Below, piece after piece: positions 16,066 to 26,822 of a stretch of 64,000 nucleotides of DNA. The notes below the pieces were generated by a model that worked only from the letters and a program-made list of their open reading frames with translations, made no database searches and was not told the DNA's origin. Each line of letters begins with the position of its first letter. Position 1 is the stretch's first letter. A program made the translations under genes and the position numbers. Source of the stretch: Nitrosomonas sp. (GTDB taxonomy: Bacteria; Pseudomonadota; Gammaproteobacteria; Burkholderiales; Nitrosomonadaceae); the NCBI GenBank assembly GCA_019745325.1, contig JAIETK010000011.1, positions 62,001 through 126,000 on the forward strand, given 5' to 3'.

Positions 16066-16794
16066 ATGGCTGTCACCATACTCGTTGTTGAAGACGAACT
16101 TGCAATTCAGGAATTGATCGCGCTGAATCTTAAGAAAGCAGGGCATATTGTGCTATGCGCGAGCGATGCCGAGCAAGCCAAGAAGATGGTCAATAACGTT
16201 TTACCGGATCTGGTTTTGCTTGATTGGATGCTGCCGGACATGAGCGGATTGGAGCTCGCGAAAAAATTGCGGCGCGAGGATCGCACCAAAGCGATCCCGA
16301 TCATCATGCTCACCGCGCGCGTGCAGGAAAGCGACAAAATCGCCGGACTGGACGCCGGTGCCGATGACTACATCACCAAACCGTTTTCACCACGGGAATT
16401 GCTCGCCCGCATCAAAGCGGTACTACGCCGCCGGTTGCCGGAAATGTCGGATGAAATCATCGACATCGGCGGCTTGAAACTCGATCCGGTGACGCACCGG
16501 GTGCATGCCGCCGCAGTTGACGAATCATCCAAGATGGCGGAAATTTCGCTCGGCCCGACTGAATTCCGTTTATTGCATTTCCTGATGGCGCACAAAGAAC
16601 GTGTCCATACGCGCGCGCAATTGCTCGATCGCGTTTGGGGCGATCATGTATTTATCGAGGATCGCACCGTCGACGTGCATATCCGCCGGTTACGCAAGAT
16701 CCTGGAGAAAGTTGGCAGGGAATATCTGGTGCAAACCGTTCGCGGAACGGGTTATCGCTTCTCGGTTGAATGCGAAGAGGAAAACATTGAATAA
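16066..16794 (+). CDS. phoB: PhoB-type response regulator
   Basis: This OmpR/PhoB-family transcription factor has 242 residues. The receiver domain (1-120) has the acidic pocket VVEDE (Glu9, Asp10), phosphoacceptor Asp53 in LLDWMLPDMSG, the switch Thr in MLTAR and the Lys in TKPFSPRELLARI. The C-terminal winged helix (about 145-235) has LGPTEFRLLHFLM, RTVDVHIRRLRKIL and VRGTGYRFS. The ATG at 16066 follows AGGGAG at 16054-16059. The Pho box upstream and the overall pattern favour PhoB over other members. PhoR, usually encoded next, is absent; a 149-bp inverted-repeat element and a protease gene follow instead. Confidence 0.88.
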   Translation: MAVTILVVEDELAIQELIALNLKKAGHIVLCASDAEQAKKMVNNVLPDLVLLDWMLPDMSGLELAKKLRREDRTKAIPIIMLTARVQESDKIAGLDAGADDYITKPFSPRELLARIKAVLRRRLPEMSDEIIDIGGLKLDPVTHRVHAAAVDESSKMAEISLGPTEFRLLHFLMAHKERVHTRAQLLDRVWGDHVFIEDRTVDVHIRRLRKILEKVGREYLVQTVRGTGYRFSVECEEENIE

Positions 16795-16805
16795 GCTGTT
16801 TTCAC

Positions 16806-16954
16806 TAAGGAAGCGCTTATTAATTCAGCGAACGTGATGAAGGGCGAGGCGCACGGAACGCAACAACCGAGACATATCAATCTGATAGGCGAGGGAGTGA
16901 GTACCGCGCAACGAAGCAATTAACTCGTGCAGTCAATTAATCAGCGCCTCCCTA
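16806..16954. repeat. MITE-like inverted-repeat element, 149 bp
   Basis: The 20-base ends TAAGGAAGCGCTTATTAATT and (reverse complement of the right) TAGGGAGGCGCTGATTAATT match at 17 of 20 positions. The core has no coding potential. It starts 12 bases after the phoB stop, where phoR would be expected. Its ends do not resemble those of the element at 2889-3033, so it is a different family. Confidence 0.65.
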
Positions 16955-17137
16955 ACCGGTGTTTACCAATCATAGAAACATCATGCAAAGCCGGCCGGAA
17001 AAATAGCCGGTGTTACTGCGCTTCCCAACTCTGTGAACGTCCTCAATACGCTACGCAAGATCGCAGCAATCAGTTTATAACTCACGAATCGGTTACAATG
17101 AAATAGTTGATATGCAACTACATTGACTATTTTAACT

Positions 17138-18685
17138 ATGCCAACCCCCTTATTTTCCAGCGGCGCCATTAATCGCAGTCTTTCCGGCATCAATTCGATT
17201 GATGCGCTATTGAATGGGGCGCGCTGGGCGGTTCTGTCCATTCCTTACAGTTTTCCATCGAGCAACAGTACCGCTTTCTGGTCTACGTATTCCAATGGTT
17301 ACGGTCCGGTCAGCGGCGACGGCGAACCCTGGCGAAGCACATTTGCGCCGCTGACCAGTTCCGATCAGAGCAATTTTGTGAATGCGCTGCAACAATGGTC
17401 AAATGTTATCAATTTGAGATTCGTGCCGGTTTCGGAGTCTCCCGGCAATGTTGGCGATATCCGCGCCGCGTACACCGTCGAAGCAGATTCACTGACGCTG
17501 GCGTGGACTTATCTGCCAAGCAACAGTCCGCTGGGCGGCGATATCTGGATCAACACCAAAAGCCGGCTCAATGAAGAAGAGTGGAATCCTGGCAGTTTGT
17601 CATTTGAAACGATTCTGCACGAACTGGGCCACGCATTGGGTCTGAAACACCCGTTTGCAGACCCTGACGATCCTGCGAAAGCTACATTGCCGCCTGATCT
17701 GGATAACACCATCCATACCATCATGAGCTATACCTACGCCAATCTGGACGGTGACGAAGGCAACGGTTTTTCCTTTCATCCGACGACGCCGATGGTGCTG
17801 GATATTGCGGCGATCCAATATCTGTACAGCCCCAACAATGGTTTTCATACCGGAAACGATACTTATCTGTTCGACGATGCGCACACGTACCATCAAACCA
17901 TTTGGGATGCCGGCGGCGCGTCCGATACGATTCACTACGCCGGTTCGTTGCCCAGTTTGATTGATCTGAACGCCGCCCGCCCATCGCTGATCGGTCAACC
18001 GGTTTACGTGCAAGCTAACGGCGTTAACCGCGGTTCACCGATCCCGAATATCTGGATCGCCGACAAAGTCACCATTGAGAATGCCATCGGCGGACAAGGC
18101 GACGATATCCTGATCGGTAACAGCAGTCGCAATAATCTGGATGGCGCCGCCGGTATCGATACGATCCGGATCGAAGCGCAGCGCAACCAAGTCACATTGA
18201 GTAAAACCGGCAACGGCTACTCCGTCAAGGTAAACGCCAGCCCTGGCAATGAGGACACGCTTGTCAATATCGAACGGGCAGCATTCGACGACCTCAGGCT
18301 GGCGCTCGATCTCGACGGCAACGCCGGGGAAGTCGCCAAACTGATCGGCGCGGTATTCGGTGCAACCTTCGTCAACAACACCGGTTACGTCGGCATCGGG
18401 CTGGACAAAGCCGATGAGGGATTAAGTTATGAGCAACTGGCAAAATTCGCCATTGATGCCACCCGGCTGACCGATCACGACAAAATTGTCACACTGCTGT
18501 GGCTGAATCTATTCGGTGAACTTCCAACCGACAGCGAAAAATCCCCATACGTCAAAATGCTTGACGAAGATGACATTTCAACCGGCGGATTAACCGTGCT
18601 GGCCGCTGAAAGCGCTGCCAATGCGGAAAATATCAACTTGACCGGATTGGTGCAAACGGGACTGACGTATATTGAAGTCGGTTAA
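17138..18685 (+). CDS. Serralysin-type secreted zinc metalloprotease with RTX motif
   Basis: The protein has 515 residues from the ATG at 17138; the open frame reaches back to a TTG at 17123. It is an M10B metzincin: the zinc site is HELGHALGLKH (161-171, HEXXHXXGXXH) and the Met-turn is MSY (196-198). A glycine-rich calcium-binding RTX nonapeptide region follows (about 312-335, IGGQGDDILIGN then LDGAAGID). The C-terminal 130 residues (from about LDLDGNAGEVAKLIGAVFG) look like the helical domain often found at the end of such RTX proteins. There is no signal peptide, consistent with type I secretion, but no ABC exporter or protease inhibitor gene is adjacent. Confidence 0.92.
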   Translation: MPTPLFSSGAINRSLSGINSIDALLNGARWAVLSIPYSFPSSNSTAFWSTYSNGYGPVSGDGEPWRSTFAPLTSSDQSNFVNALQQWSNVINLRFVPVSESPGNVGDIRAAYTVEADSLTLAWTYLPSNSPLGGDIWINTKSRLNEEEWNPGSLSFETILHELGHALGLKHPFADPDDPAKATLPPDLDNTIHTIMSYTYANLDGDEGNGFSFHPTTPMVLDIAAIQYLYSPNNGFHTGNDTYLFDDAHTYHQTIWDAGGASDTIHYAGSLPSLIDLNAARPSLIGQPVYVQANGVNRGSPIPNIWIADKVTIENAIGGQGDDILIGNSSRNNLDGAAGIDTIRIEAQRNQVTLSKTGNGYSVKVNASPGNEDTLVNIERAAFDDLRLALDLDGNAGEVAKLIGAVFGATFVNNTGYVGIGLDKADEGLSYEQLAKFAIDATRLTDHDKIVTLLWLNLFGELPTDSEKSPYVKMLDEDDISTGGLTVLAAESAANAENINLTGLVQTGLTYIEVG

Positions 18686-18716
18686 TGTTTGACTGAGTGT
18701 CACCGGTTCACACTAC

Positions 18717-19085
18717 TCACTGCTGTTTGATCACCGCCGGCGGCTTGCAATAATAGCGCGACGGAAATTCCGGATTATTGCGTAACCGGTTCCGTATCAC
18801 GTCACCGCCTTCATTGACACAAACCGCGATTGACTGATCCAGGCTGGGAAAATATTCATTGGAACCAGGTTGCGCTGAGGTGGGTGGAACGCGGGCGCGG
18901 ATGCGCGCGCATATTTCAGGCTCGTTCGCTTTGGGCGGATCGTTCTCCATCGCCGGTAACGGGCACAGATTACAAGGATCTCCCGGACACAGGCAGCCTT
19001 CGCAGCTTGCCAGTACCGGCGCCGCAAACAAACTCAATCCCACACTGAAAACAATCGTGATGCTGGCTCTGAAAAAAAATGACAT
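18717..19085 (-). CDS. Small exported Cys-rich protein of unknown function
   Basis: The second of two in-frame ATGs (19085) is used because GGGGAG lies six bases before it, giving 122 residues; the first ATG abuts that site. A signal peptide (about 1-27, ending VLA) is followed by a short Cys- and Pro-rich segment (SCEGCLCPGDPCNLCPLP, six Cys) and a polar region with one late Cys pair partner. The Cys pattern suggests disulfides or metal binding outside the cytoplasm. It converges with the protease gene and I know no family for it. Confidence 0.6.
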   Translation of the reverse strand: MSFFFRASITIVFSVGLSLFAAPVLASCEGCLCPGDPCNLCPLPAMENDPPKANEPEICARIRARVPPTSAQPGSNEYFPSLDQSIAVCVNEGGDVIRNRLRNNPEFPSRYYCKPPAVIKQQ

Positions 19086-19202
19086 CGACATCTCCCCTTT
19101 CTAACTGTTAGATAACCACTGAATAATGGCTTTTTGTTATACTGATTTTACCCTAACTCAAATGCTGACAAGCAACTCAACCAGTTTTCAAACTCATAGG
19201 CT

Positions 19203-19583
19203 ATGATGAAAATGAATCGTCACACACAACCATTTCCCTTCAACCGTCTCCGCTTCACCAGCTTCACGATGCTATTGTTACTGGTCTCGTGGGTATTGTC
19301 AGCGCAAGCGGATACCATCGAGTTGTTGCAGAAAAATGCCAGTATCGCGTATGAAAAAATGATGGAAGCAAGAAAATCCGCAGATGCTTTGGCAAAAGAC
19401 GCGGCGCTCGCTGAAAGAAAGCTGGCCACCGCGAAACAAAAGCTGGCGGAAGCCGAACAAGAAGCCGAAGCTGCAAAAACAAGATCGGAGCGCGCTAGAA
19501 TGGCTGCCCAGCAAGCAGCCAATCAGTGGAAACAAGCTACAGATGCTTTGGCCAGTGAATGGGGAAATTCCGAGGTGAAATAA
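19203..19583 (+). CDS. Small exported coiled-coil protein of unknown function
   Basis: The product has 126 residues. An N-terminal signal peptide or anchor (about 20-36, TMLLLLVSWVLSAQA) is followed by an almost uninterrupted Ala/Glu/Lys-rich helix (about 40-115, for example AERKLATAKQKLAEAEQEAE), a predicted coiled coil. Such small periplasmic coiled-coil proteins can be structural or lipoprotein-like, but no lipobox is seen. It is divergent from the Cys-rich gene at 18717, so the 117 bp between them may hold both promoters. Confidence 0.6.
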   Translation: MMKMNRHTQPFPFNRLRFTSFTMLLLLVSWVLSAQADTIELLQKNASIAYEKMMEARKSADALAKDAALAERKLATAKQKLAEAEQEAEAAKTRSERARMAAQQAANQWKQATDALASEWGNSEVK

Positions 19584-19598
19584 CCGCTTACTGCGTAT

Positions 19599-20030
19599 TC
19601 ACGCCAGCAGCAATTCCATTTTGACATGGGGTATGCCGGCATCCATAAATTCTTCGCTGCAAACGTTAAAACCGAATTTCTGATAAAACGGAACAGCGTA
19701 GGTTTGCGCATTCAGCATCGCTTTCTTTTGCTGCCGTTGCCGCAGTTCTTCCAAAAGCACTTGCAGTAATGCCGCGCCAAAACCTTGTCCACGCCATGGT
19801 TTGAGCACCGCCATGCGGCCGATGTGTCCATCCGGCAGCAACCGCGCCGTTCCGATCGGTTGTCCGGCAGCATCCAACGCCAGCGCATGCACACTGACCG
19901 CGTCGAACTCGTCCCATTCCAATGCTTCAGGTACCTGCTGCTCCTGAATGAATACCGTCGTGCGAATCGCGCGTAAGGCAGGGGCTTCGTGGTTCCAGCT
20001 TACAATCCGTATCGTGCCGGCGGAATGCAT
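19599..20030 (-). CDS. GNAT-family N-acetyltransferase
   Basis: The 143-residue protein has the GNAT acetyl-CoA-binding motif A (IGRMAVLKPWRGQGFGAALL) and the C-terminal AVPFYQKFGF motif B. The N-terminal pattern IRTTVFIQEQQVPEALEWDE is typical of the YjdJ/ElaA-like group whose acyl acceptors are mostly unknown. It lies 31 bases downstream of purA's 3' side (purA ends at 20062, same strand), so it begins after purA's stop only on the opposite reading order; the GNAT gene is transcribed after purA. Specificity cannot be predicted. Confidence 0.85.
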   Translation of the reverse strand: MHSAGTIRIVSWNHEAPALRAIRTTVFIQEQQVPEALEWDEFDAVSVHALALDAAGQPIGTARLLPDGHIGRMAVLKPWRGQGFGAALLQVLLEELRQRQQKKAMLNAQTYAVPFYQKFGFNVCSEEFMDAGIPHVKMELLLA

Positions 20031-20061
20031 GACAGACTCCGGATAGGATATGCCCGGTTAC

Positions 20062-22543
<2,482 letters not shown>

Positions 22544-22588
22544 ATATTAAAAATTGATAGCCATCAAAGAAGAGATTTGAATAACAAT

Positions 22589-22774
22589 TCAACTGAAGAT
22601 AAGAAGCAACATTACGCCGACCATCATGGAAGTCAAACCGATAAATCGTATCTGATTATCGTTGGTTTCGATCAATTTTTTGAAGGCTTCCCGCCACGCT
22701 TGCGGCGACAAAAAAGGCAGCATTCCTTCGATGATGAGCATCAACGCAATCGCGTTCAGAAAATTTTCCCACAT
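22589..22774 (-). CDS. DUF2065 small inner-membrane protein (YjeT-like)
   Basis: The 61-residue protein has two hydrophobic helices (about 5-22, LNAIALMLIIEGMLPFL, and 43-60, FIGLTSMMVGVMLLLIF) with a charged loop WREAFKKLIETND between them. The pattern and its position between hflC and hisZ are those of the DUF2065 family. Its role is unknown; its constant link to hflKC suggests a membrane or protease accessory role. Confidence 0.88.
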   Translation of the reverse strand: MWENFLNAIALMLIIEGMLPFLSPQAWREAFKKLIETNDNQIRFIGLTSMMVGVMLLLIFS

Positions 22775-22840
22775 TTACGATAACCTCTGCGCTATTGACG
22801 CATCCACGTTGATTATAACCGCTGAGGAAGTACAAAAATT

Positions 22841-22895
22841 AAGAGGCTCTGTTGTAGTCTCGCGTATGCACAAACTACGATTTCCAGAACCTCTT
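22841..22895. repeat. 55-bp inverted repeat (RNA hairpin or element end) between hflC and DUF2065
   Basis: AAGAGGCTCTG (22841-22851) and CAGAACCTCTT (22885-22895) pair at 10 of 11 positions, and an inner GTAGT/ACTAC pair extends the stem. It lies inside a 270-bp gap that breaks the otherwise tight hfl-hisZ-purA cluster. It could be an RNA processing or terminator-like hairpin, although no T run follows, or a scar of an inserted element. Confidence 0.45.
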
Positions 22896-23044
22896 CATGA
22901 CCGATCGAAACAGCGGATCACAAAATTCATCAAATAATCATAGTGCCGGCCCCGGATCTTATTTGCCTGTTGTTAGCAAAAATATCAATCAATTATTGGG
23001 AATCAAACACTATCATTATCATTACGTAATGCGATCGCCGCTAA

Positions 23045-23920
23045 TTATTTATTGATCGAAGGGTTCTTTAAATATTTAAAGAATTCGGAAGTCGGTTCAA
23101 GAACCATCATATCCCCCTTGTTTTTAAATGATTGCTTGTATGCATCGATACTACGCCAGAAAGCATAAAATTCCGGATCTTTTTGAAATGCCGTAGCATA
23201 GGTTGCGGCCGCTTGACTATCGCCATCACCCATGGTTTTTTGTGCTTCACGATAAGCTTCCGCCAGAATAACCTCACGCTGCCTATCAGCATCTGCGCGA
23301 ATCTTCTCTGATTCAGCAGCACCGGTTGAACGTAATTCGTTCGCAACTCGTTTACGTTCCGCTTCCATACGCCTGAATACCGACTCACTAACCTCTTGCG
23401 GCAAGTCAACCCGCTTCAAACGCACATCCACAACTTCCACACCAATTGACCGGGCATCATTGTCGGCTTTTTGCCGCATGATCTCCATGATTACGTCACG
23501 TTCACCGGATACTACATCATGCACGGTACGGTTACCGAATTCATCCCGCAGACTTGCATTGATCGTTTGCGCCAGCCGTGTTTGCGCCAACCCTTCGTCA
23601 CCGCGCACGCTGATATAATATTGTTTTACATCGACAATACGCCATTTCACAAAAAGATCCACCAACACGTTTTTCTTTTCAGAAGTGATAAACCGCTCAG
23701 GCTCTTCAGTATCCATTGTCAGTATGCGTTTCTCGAAATAACGCACGTTTTGGGCGATCGGAATTTTGAAATACAAGCCAGGTTCGGTTTTCACATCGAT
23801 TACTTCCCCCAATTGAAACAGAATGGCTTGCTGCCGCTCGTCAACAATAAAAATCGCCGAGCTGCCTAAAAAGAAAACCGCAACAAGAATACCTGTTAAT
23901 ACGGACGTTATGCTTTTCAT
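23045..23920 (-). CDS. hflC: HflC, membrane FtsH-protease modulator
   Basis: HflC and HflK form a large inner-membrane SPFH (stomatin/prohibitin-like) assembly that surrounds and restrains the FtsH protease. The protein has 291 residues: one N-terminal membrane segment (about 5-25), the SPFH domain (from FIVDERQQAILFQLGEV) and a coiled C-terminal part with the conserved EAERKRVANELRSTGAAES and FAKDPEFYAF-like motif (FQKDPEFYAFWRSIDAYKQS). It begins directly at the hflK stop, so translation is coupled. Confidence 0.96.
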   Translation of the reverse strand: MKSITSVLTGILVAVFFLGSSAIFIVDERQQAILFQLGEVIDVKTEPGLYFKIPIAQNVRYFEKRILTMDTEEPERFITSEKKNVLVDLFVKWRIVDVKQYYISVRGDEGLAQTRLAQTINASLRDEFGNRTVHDVVSGERDVIMEIMRQKADNDARSIGVEVVDVRLKRVDLPQEVSESVFRRMEAERKRVANELRSTGAAESEKIRADADRQREVILAEAYREAQKTMGDGDSQAAATYATAFQKDPEFYAFWRSIDAYKQSFKNKGDMMVLEPTSEFFKYLKNPSINK

Positions 23921-25105
23921 CTATCTTATCTCCCGTTCACGGCTACGAAATGACTCGCGCGCGCGCAGGCTATTGTCGGGCGCCGCTTCCTGTATCATGG
24001 GTTGCACCGTTACTGGTGTAACCGGTGAGGAACCACTCATATTGATCAACTTATCCAGTGGTAGGTACAGCAAGTTATTGCCATTCTTTTGATCAACAAT
24101 AATCTTACTCGTGTTCGAAAGCACCTGTTGCATCATATCCAGATATAACCGTTCTCGCGTCACCTTGGGTGCTTTACTGTATTCTGAAAGAATCTGCTCA
24201 AAACGGCTGGCGTCACCCTCGGCACTCACAATGACGCGTTGCTTATACCCTTCAGATTCCTCAATCAACCGCGCCGCGTTACCAACTGCTCTCGGAATAA
24301 CATCATTTGCGTATGCTTGCCCTTCATTCTTCTGCCGCTCTCTATCTTGACCGGCCTTTACAGCATCATCAAACGCGGCTTGAACTTGTTCCGGCGGTTG
24401 CGCATTTTGCATTGTCACTCTACTGATCGAAATACCGATCTCATAACGATCCAGAATTTTCTGCATCAACTGCGTTGCACTGGCGGCTACCTGCTCACGA
24501 CCTTCGTATAACACATAGTCCATTTTGCTTTTACCGATAACCTGCCTAATTGCCGTTTCAGCCGCTTGAAGCACTGCTTCATCGGGATTCCTGTTTTTAA
24601 AAAGAAAATTTTCAGGATTATTCAAAATATATTGAACCGCGAATTGAATATCGATGATATTTTCATCGTCAGTCAGCATCAGCGATTCCCGCAAGACTTT
24701 ACTTCTGACATTATTGCGATAACCGATTTCAACCGTTCGCACCTGACTGACATTCACAATCTCAACTTTCTCAACCGGATAAGGCATATGCCAGCGCAAA
24801 CCGGCAGGCGTCGTATCGACATATTGGCCAAATCGCAGTACTACACCTCTATGACCTTCGTCTACGATGTAAAACCCGCTGGCTAACCAAACGACAGCCA
24901 ATAGCCCCAAGATCAGAGCGACACTACCGCCACTTTGTGGCTTGGGACCCGATGAGCGCGGACCTTCGTCTCCGCCACCACCGCCACCTTTTTTCTGCCC
25001 GAAGATATTATTTATTTTTTTATTGACGTTACGGAGCACATCATCCAAATCCGGTGGCCCGGAGTCACCTTTATTTTTTCCCCATTGAGGATCATTTAAT
25101 CCCAT
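23921..25105 (-). CDS. hflK: HflK, membrane FtsH-protease modulator
   Basis: This is the partner of HflC. The 394-residue protein has a long cytoplasmic N-terminus rich in Gly (about 35-55, KKGGGGGGDEGPRSS) and one membrane segment (about 62-80, VALILGLLAVVWLASGFYI). The SPFH domain begins VDEGHRGVVLRFGQYV and a coiled C-terminal region contains AVKAGQDRERQKNEGQAYAN. It lies upstream of hflC and downstream of hflX in the common order. Confidence 0.96.
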   Translation of the reverse strand: MGLNDPQWGKNKGDSGPPDLDDVLRNVNKKINNIFGQKKGGGGGGDEGPRSSGPKPQSGGSVALILGLLAVVWLASGFYIVDEGHRGVVLRFGQYVDTTPAGLRWHMPYPVEKVEIVNVSQVRTVEIGYRNNVRSKVLRESLMLTDDENIIDIQFAVQYILNNPENFLFKNRNPDEAVLQAAETAIRQVIGKSKMDYVLYEGREQVAASATQLMQKILDRYEIGISISRVTMQNAQPPEQVQAAFDDAVKAGQDRERQKNEGQAYANDVIPRAVGNAARLIEESEGYKQRVIVSAEGDASRFEQILSEYSKAPKVTRERLYLDMMQQVLSNTSKIIVDQKNGNNLLYLPLDKLINMSGSSPVTPVTVQPMIQEAAPDNSLRARESFRSREREIR

Positions 25106-25193
25106 AATCTTTCCTATTTTGTTCGTTCAAAAAAGTTCTCGTACCTTAGTACAACCTCCAAGCCCATCTTCGATATTATTATTTACTGCTCTT

Positions 25194-26327
25194 TCACTTA
25201 ATTAATTTCTTGGAGTTTTCTACGATTGCTTCCAGTAGTGCTTGCCTTAAAAACTCAATACCCTCGCCTGTTTTTGCGCTTAAACGAATGCGGGATATTC
25301 TATCATATCCATCGCGCACGAAACTTTTCCCGCTATTCACTTCATCAACGCAATCAATCTTGTTATATACCAGAATCTGAGGAATCGTATCGGCACCGAT
25401 TTCTCTTAATATCTTATTAACCTCATCGATCTGCTCATCTCTATTTGGGCTGCTGGCGTCTATCACATGAAGCAGAATATCGGCTTGCACAGTTTCTTCC
25501 AACGTCGCACGAAACGCGGCTACCAGCGTATGCGGTAATTCGCGAATAAACCCGACGGTATCCGAGATAACAACTGCGCCTGCTTCGGACAAAAATAATT
25601 TCCGGGTTGTGGTATCAAGCGTTGCAAAGAGCTGATCCGCCGCATACGATTGCGCGTGTGTTAGTCGATTGAATAATGTGGATTTTCCAGCATTTGTGTA
25701 TCCGACAATCGATACCGATATCACTTTTGAACGCTGCCTTGATCGTCTCTGAACACCTCGTTGACGCCGCAGATCCGAAAGTTTTTCTTTAAGCAGCTTA
25801 ACTCGTTTTTTGAGTAATCTGCGATCTGTTTCCAGCTGAGTTTCACCCGGGCCACGTAAACCAATTCCGCCCTTTTGTCTTTCCAGGTGAGTCCAGCCAC
25901 GCACAAGGCGAGTCGCCAGATGTTCAAGTTGCGCCAGTTCAACTTGCAGCTTACCCTCGTGACTCTTTGCGCGCTGAGAGAAAATATCCAAAATCAGGCT
26001 AGTACGGTCAATTACATTGCAATTCAGCCGCATCGATAAATTGCGTTGCTGCGCCGGTGATAAATCATGATTAAAGATTATTAGCGCAGCTCTTGTCTGC
26101 TGCAAATACTGCGCTACCTCATCAACTTTTCCGCTTCCAATGAAGGTCGTCGGATCAGGGCGATTACGTTTCCCTTCAACAACCGCCGACACTTGAAGCT
26201 GATCACTTATCGCCAGCTGCTGCAGCTCCTGCAAACTCTCTTTGTGGGTAGCATTTCCAAAATCGATTCCAACAAGTATAGCCGCATTTGCGACTACTGA
26301 TTGATTCATACCCGACTCAGATAACAT
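25194..26327 (-). CDS. hflX: HflX ribosome-associated GTPase
   Basis: HflX is a GTPase that splits stalled or stressed 70S ribosomes. The product has 377 residues from the ATG at 26327, which overlaps the hfq stop by one base (TGATG). It has the N-terminal HflX domain (DPTTFIGSGKVDEVAQYL), a coiled linker (ETDRRLLKKRVKLLKEKLSD) and the G domain. G1 is GYTNAGKSTLFN, G3 is DTVGFI and G4 is YNKID. The one-base overlap with hfq implies translational coupling and cotranscription from the hfq promoter. Confidence 0.96.
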   Translation of the reverse strand: MLSESGMNQSVVANAAILVGIDFGNATHKESLQELQQLAISDQLQVSAVVEGKRNRPDPTTFIGSGKVDEVAQYLQQTRAALIIFNHDLSPAQQRNLSMRLNCNVIDRTSLILDIFSQRAKSHEGKLQVELAQLEHLATRLVRGWTHLERQKGGIGLRGPGETQLETDRRLLKKRVKLLKEKLSDLRRQRGVQRRSRQRSKVISVSIVGYTNAGKSTLFNRLTHAQSYAADQLFATLDTTTRKLFLSEAGAVVISDTVGFIRELPHTLVAAFRATLEETVQADILLHVIDASSPNRDEQIDEVNKILREIGADTIPQILVYNKIDCVDEVNSGKSFVRDGYDRISRIRLSAKTGEGIEFLRQALLEAIVENSKKLIK

Positions 26328-26572
26328 CAAGTATCGCGTGTTTCCATTGTTTCAATGGGAATTGAAACGGCTCTTGCAGGCACAACCGTTGAAATCGCAT
26401 GTTTGTAAACCATCTGTGTAACTGAGTTTTTCAACAGCACCACATATTGATCAAAAGAATCGATTTGTCCTTGTAACTTAATACCATTCACTAGATATAT
26501 CGACACCGGAATATGCTCTTTCCGTAAAACATTGAGAAATGGATCTTGTAGTAACTGTCCCTTGTTACCCAT
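26327..26572 (-). CDS. hfq: Hfq RNA chaperone
   Basis: Hfq is the hexameric Sm-like protein that pairs small RNAs with mRNAs. The protein has 81 residues. The Sm1 motif includes [20 protein letters not shown] and [20 protein letters not shown], and the Sm2 motif is [10 protein letters not shown]. The residues that bind U-rich RNA (Gln8, Lys-His of YKH) are present. The C-terminal tail is short, as usual outside enterics. It starts the hfl cluster; its own promoter should lie in 26573-26727, before the terminator of the next gene. Confidence 0.97.
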   Translation of the reverse strand: MGNKGQLLQDPFLNVLRKEHIPVSIYLVNGIKLQGQIDSFDQYVVLLKNSVTQMVYKHAISTVVPARAVSIPIETMETRDT

Positions 26573-26727
26573 TGGTAACTCCCTCTTCTAATTATTGGTT
26601 ATCGGATGAGTGACTCTACTTCATTTTCGGATGTAAATCTACAACAAATTATACGCATATCTGTAAATTTCGTCATAGTCTGTCAACAACCAAACCGGCT
26701 TAATCGATTTTTCCAGCGTTGCTTAAT

Positions 26728-26766
26728 AATTAAGCATCCAGGTTCGTATTGCCTGGATGCTTAATT
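26728..26766. terminator. Strong hairpin between cytochrome c peroxidase and hfq
   Basis: Perfect 15-base arms (AATTAAGCATCCAGG and CCTGGATGCTTAATT) flank a 9-base loop. It lies 57 bases after the peroxidase stop (gene on the minus strand), so it probably ends that transcript and isolates hfq. The arms end in A/T-rich sequence on both sides, so it may work in either direction. Confidence 0.8.
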
Positions 26767-26822
26767 TTAATTCAGTTCCTAGCAAACACTCACTCGCACA
26801 GTTCGAATTTAAATGTTAAAAC

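Noticed and set aside
22841..22937. Insertion sequence ends around GGCTCTGTTG
   Set aside because: Only a short inverted repeat and a 23-codon frame are present, with no transposase.
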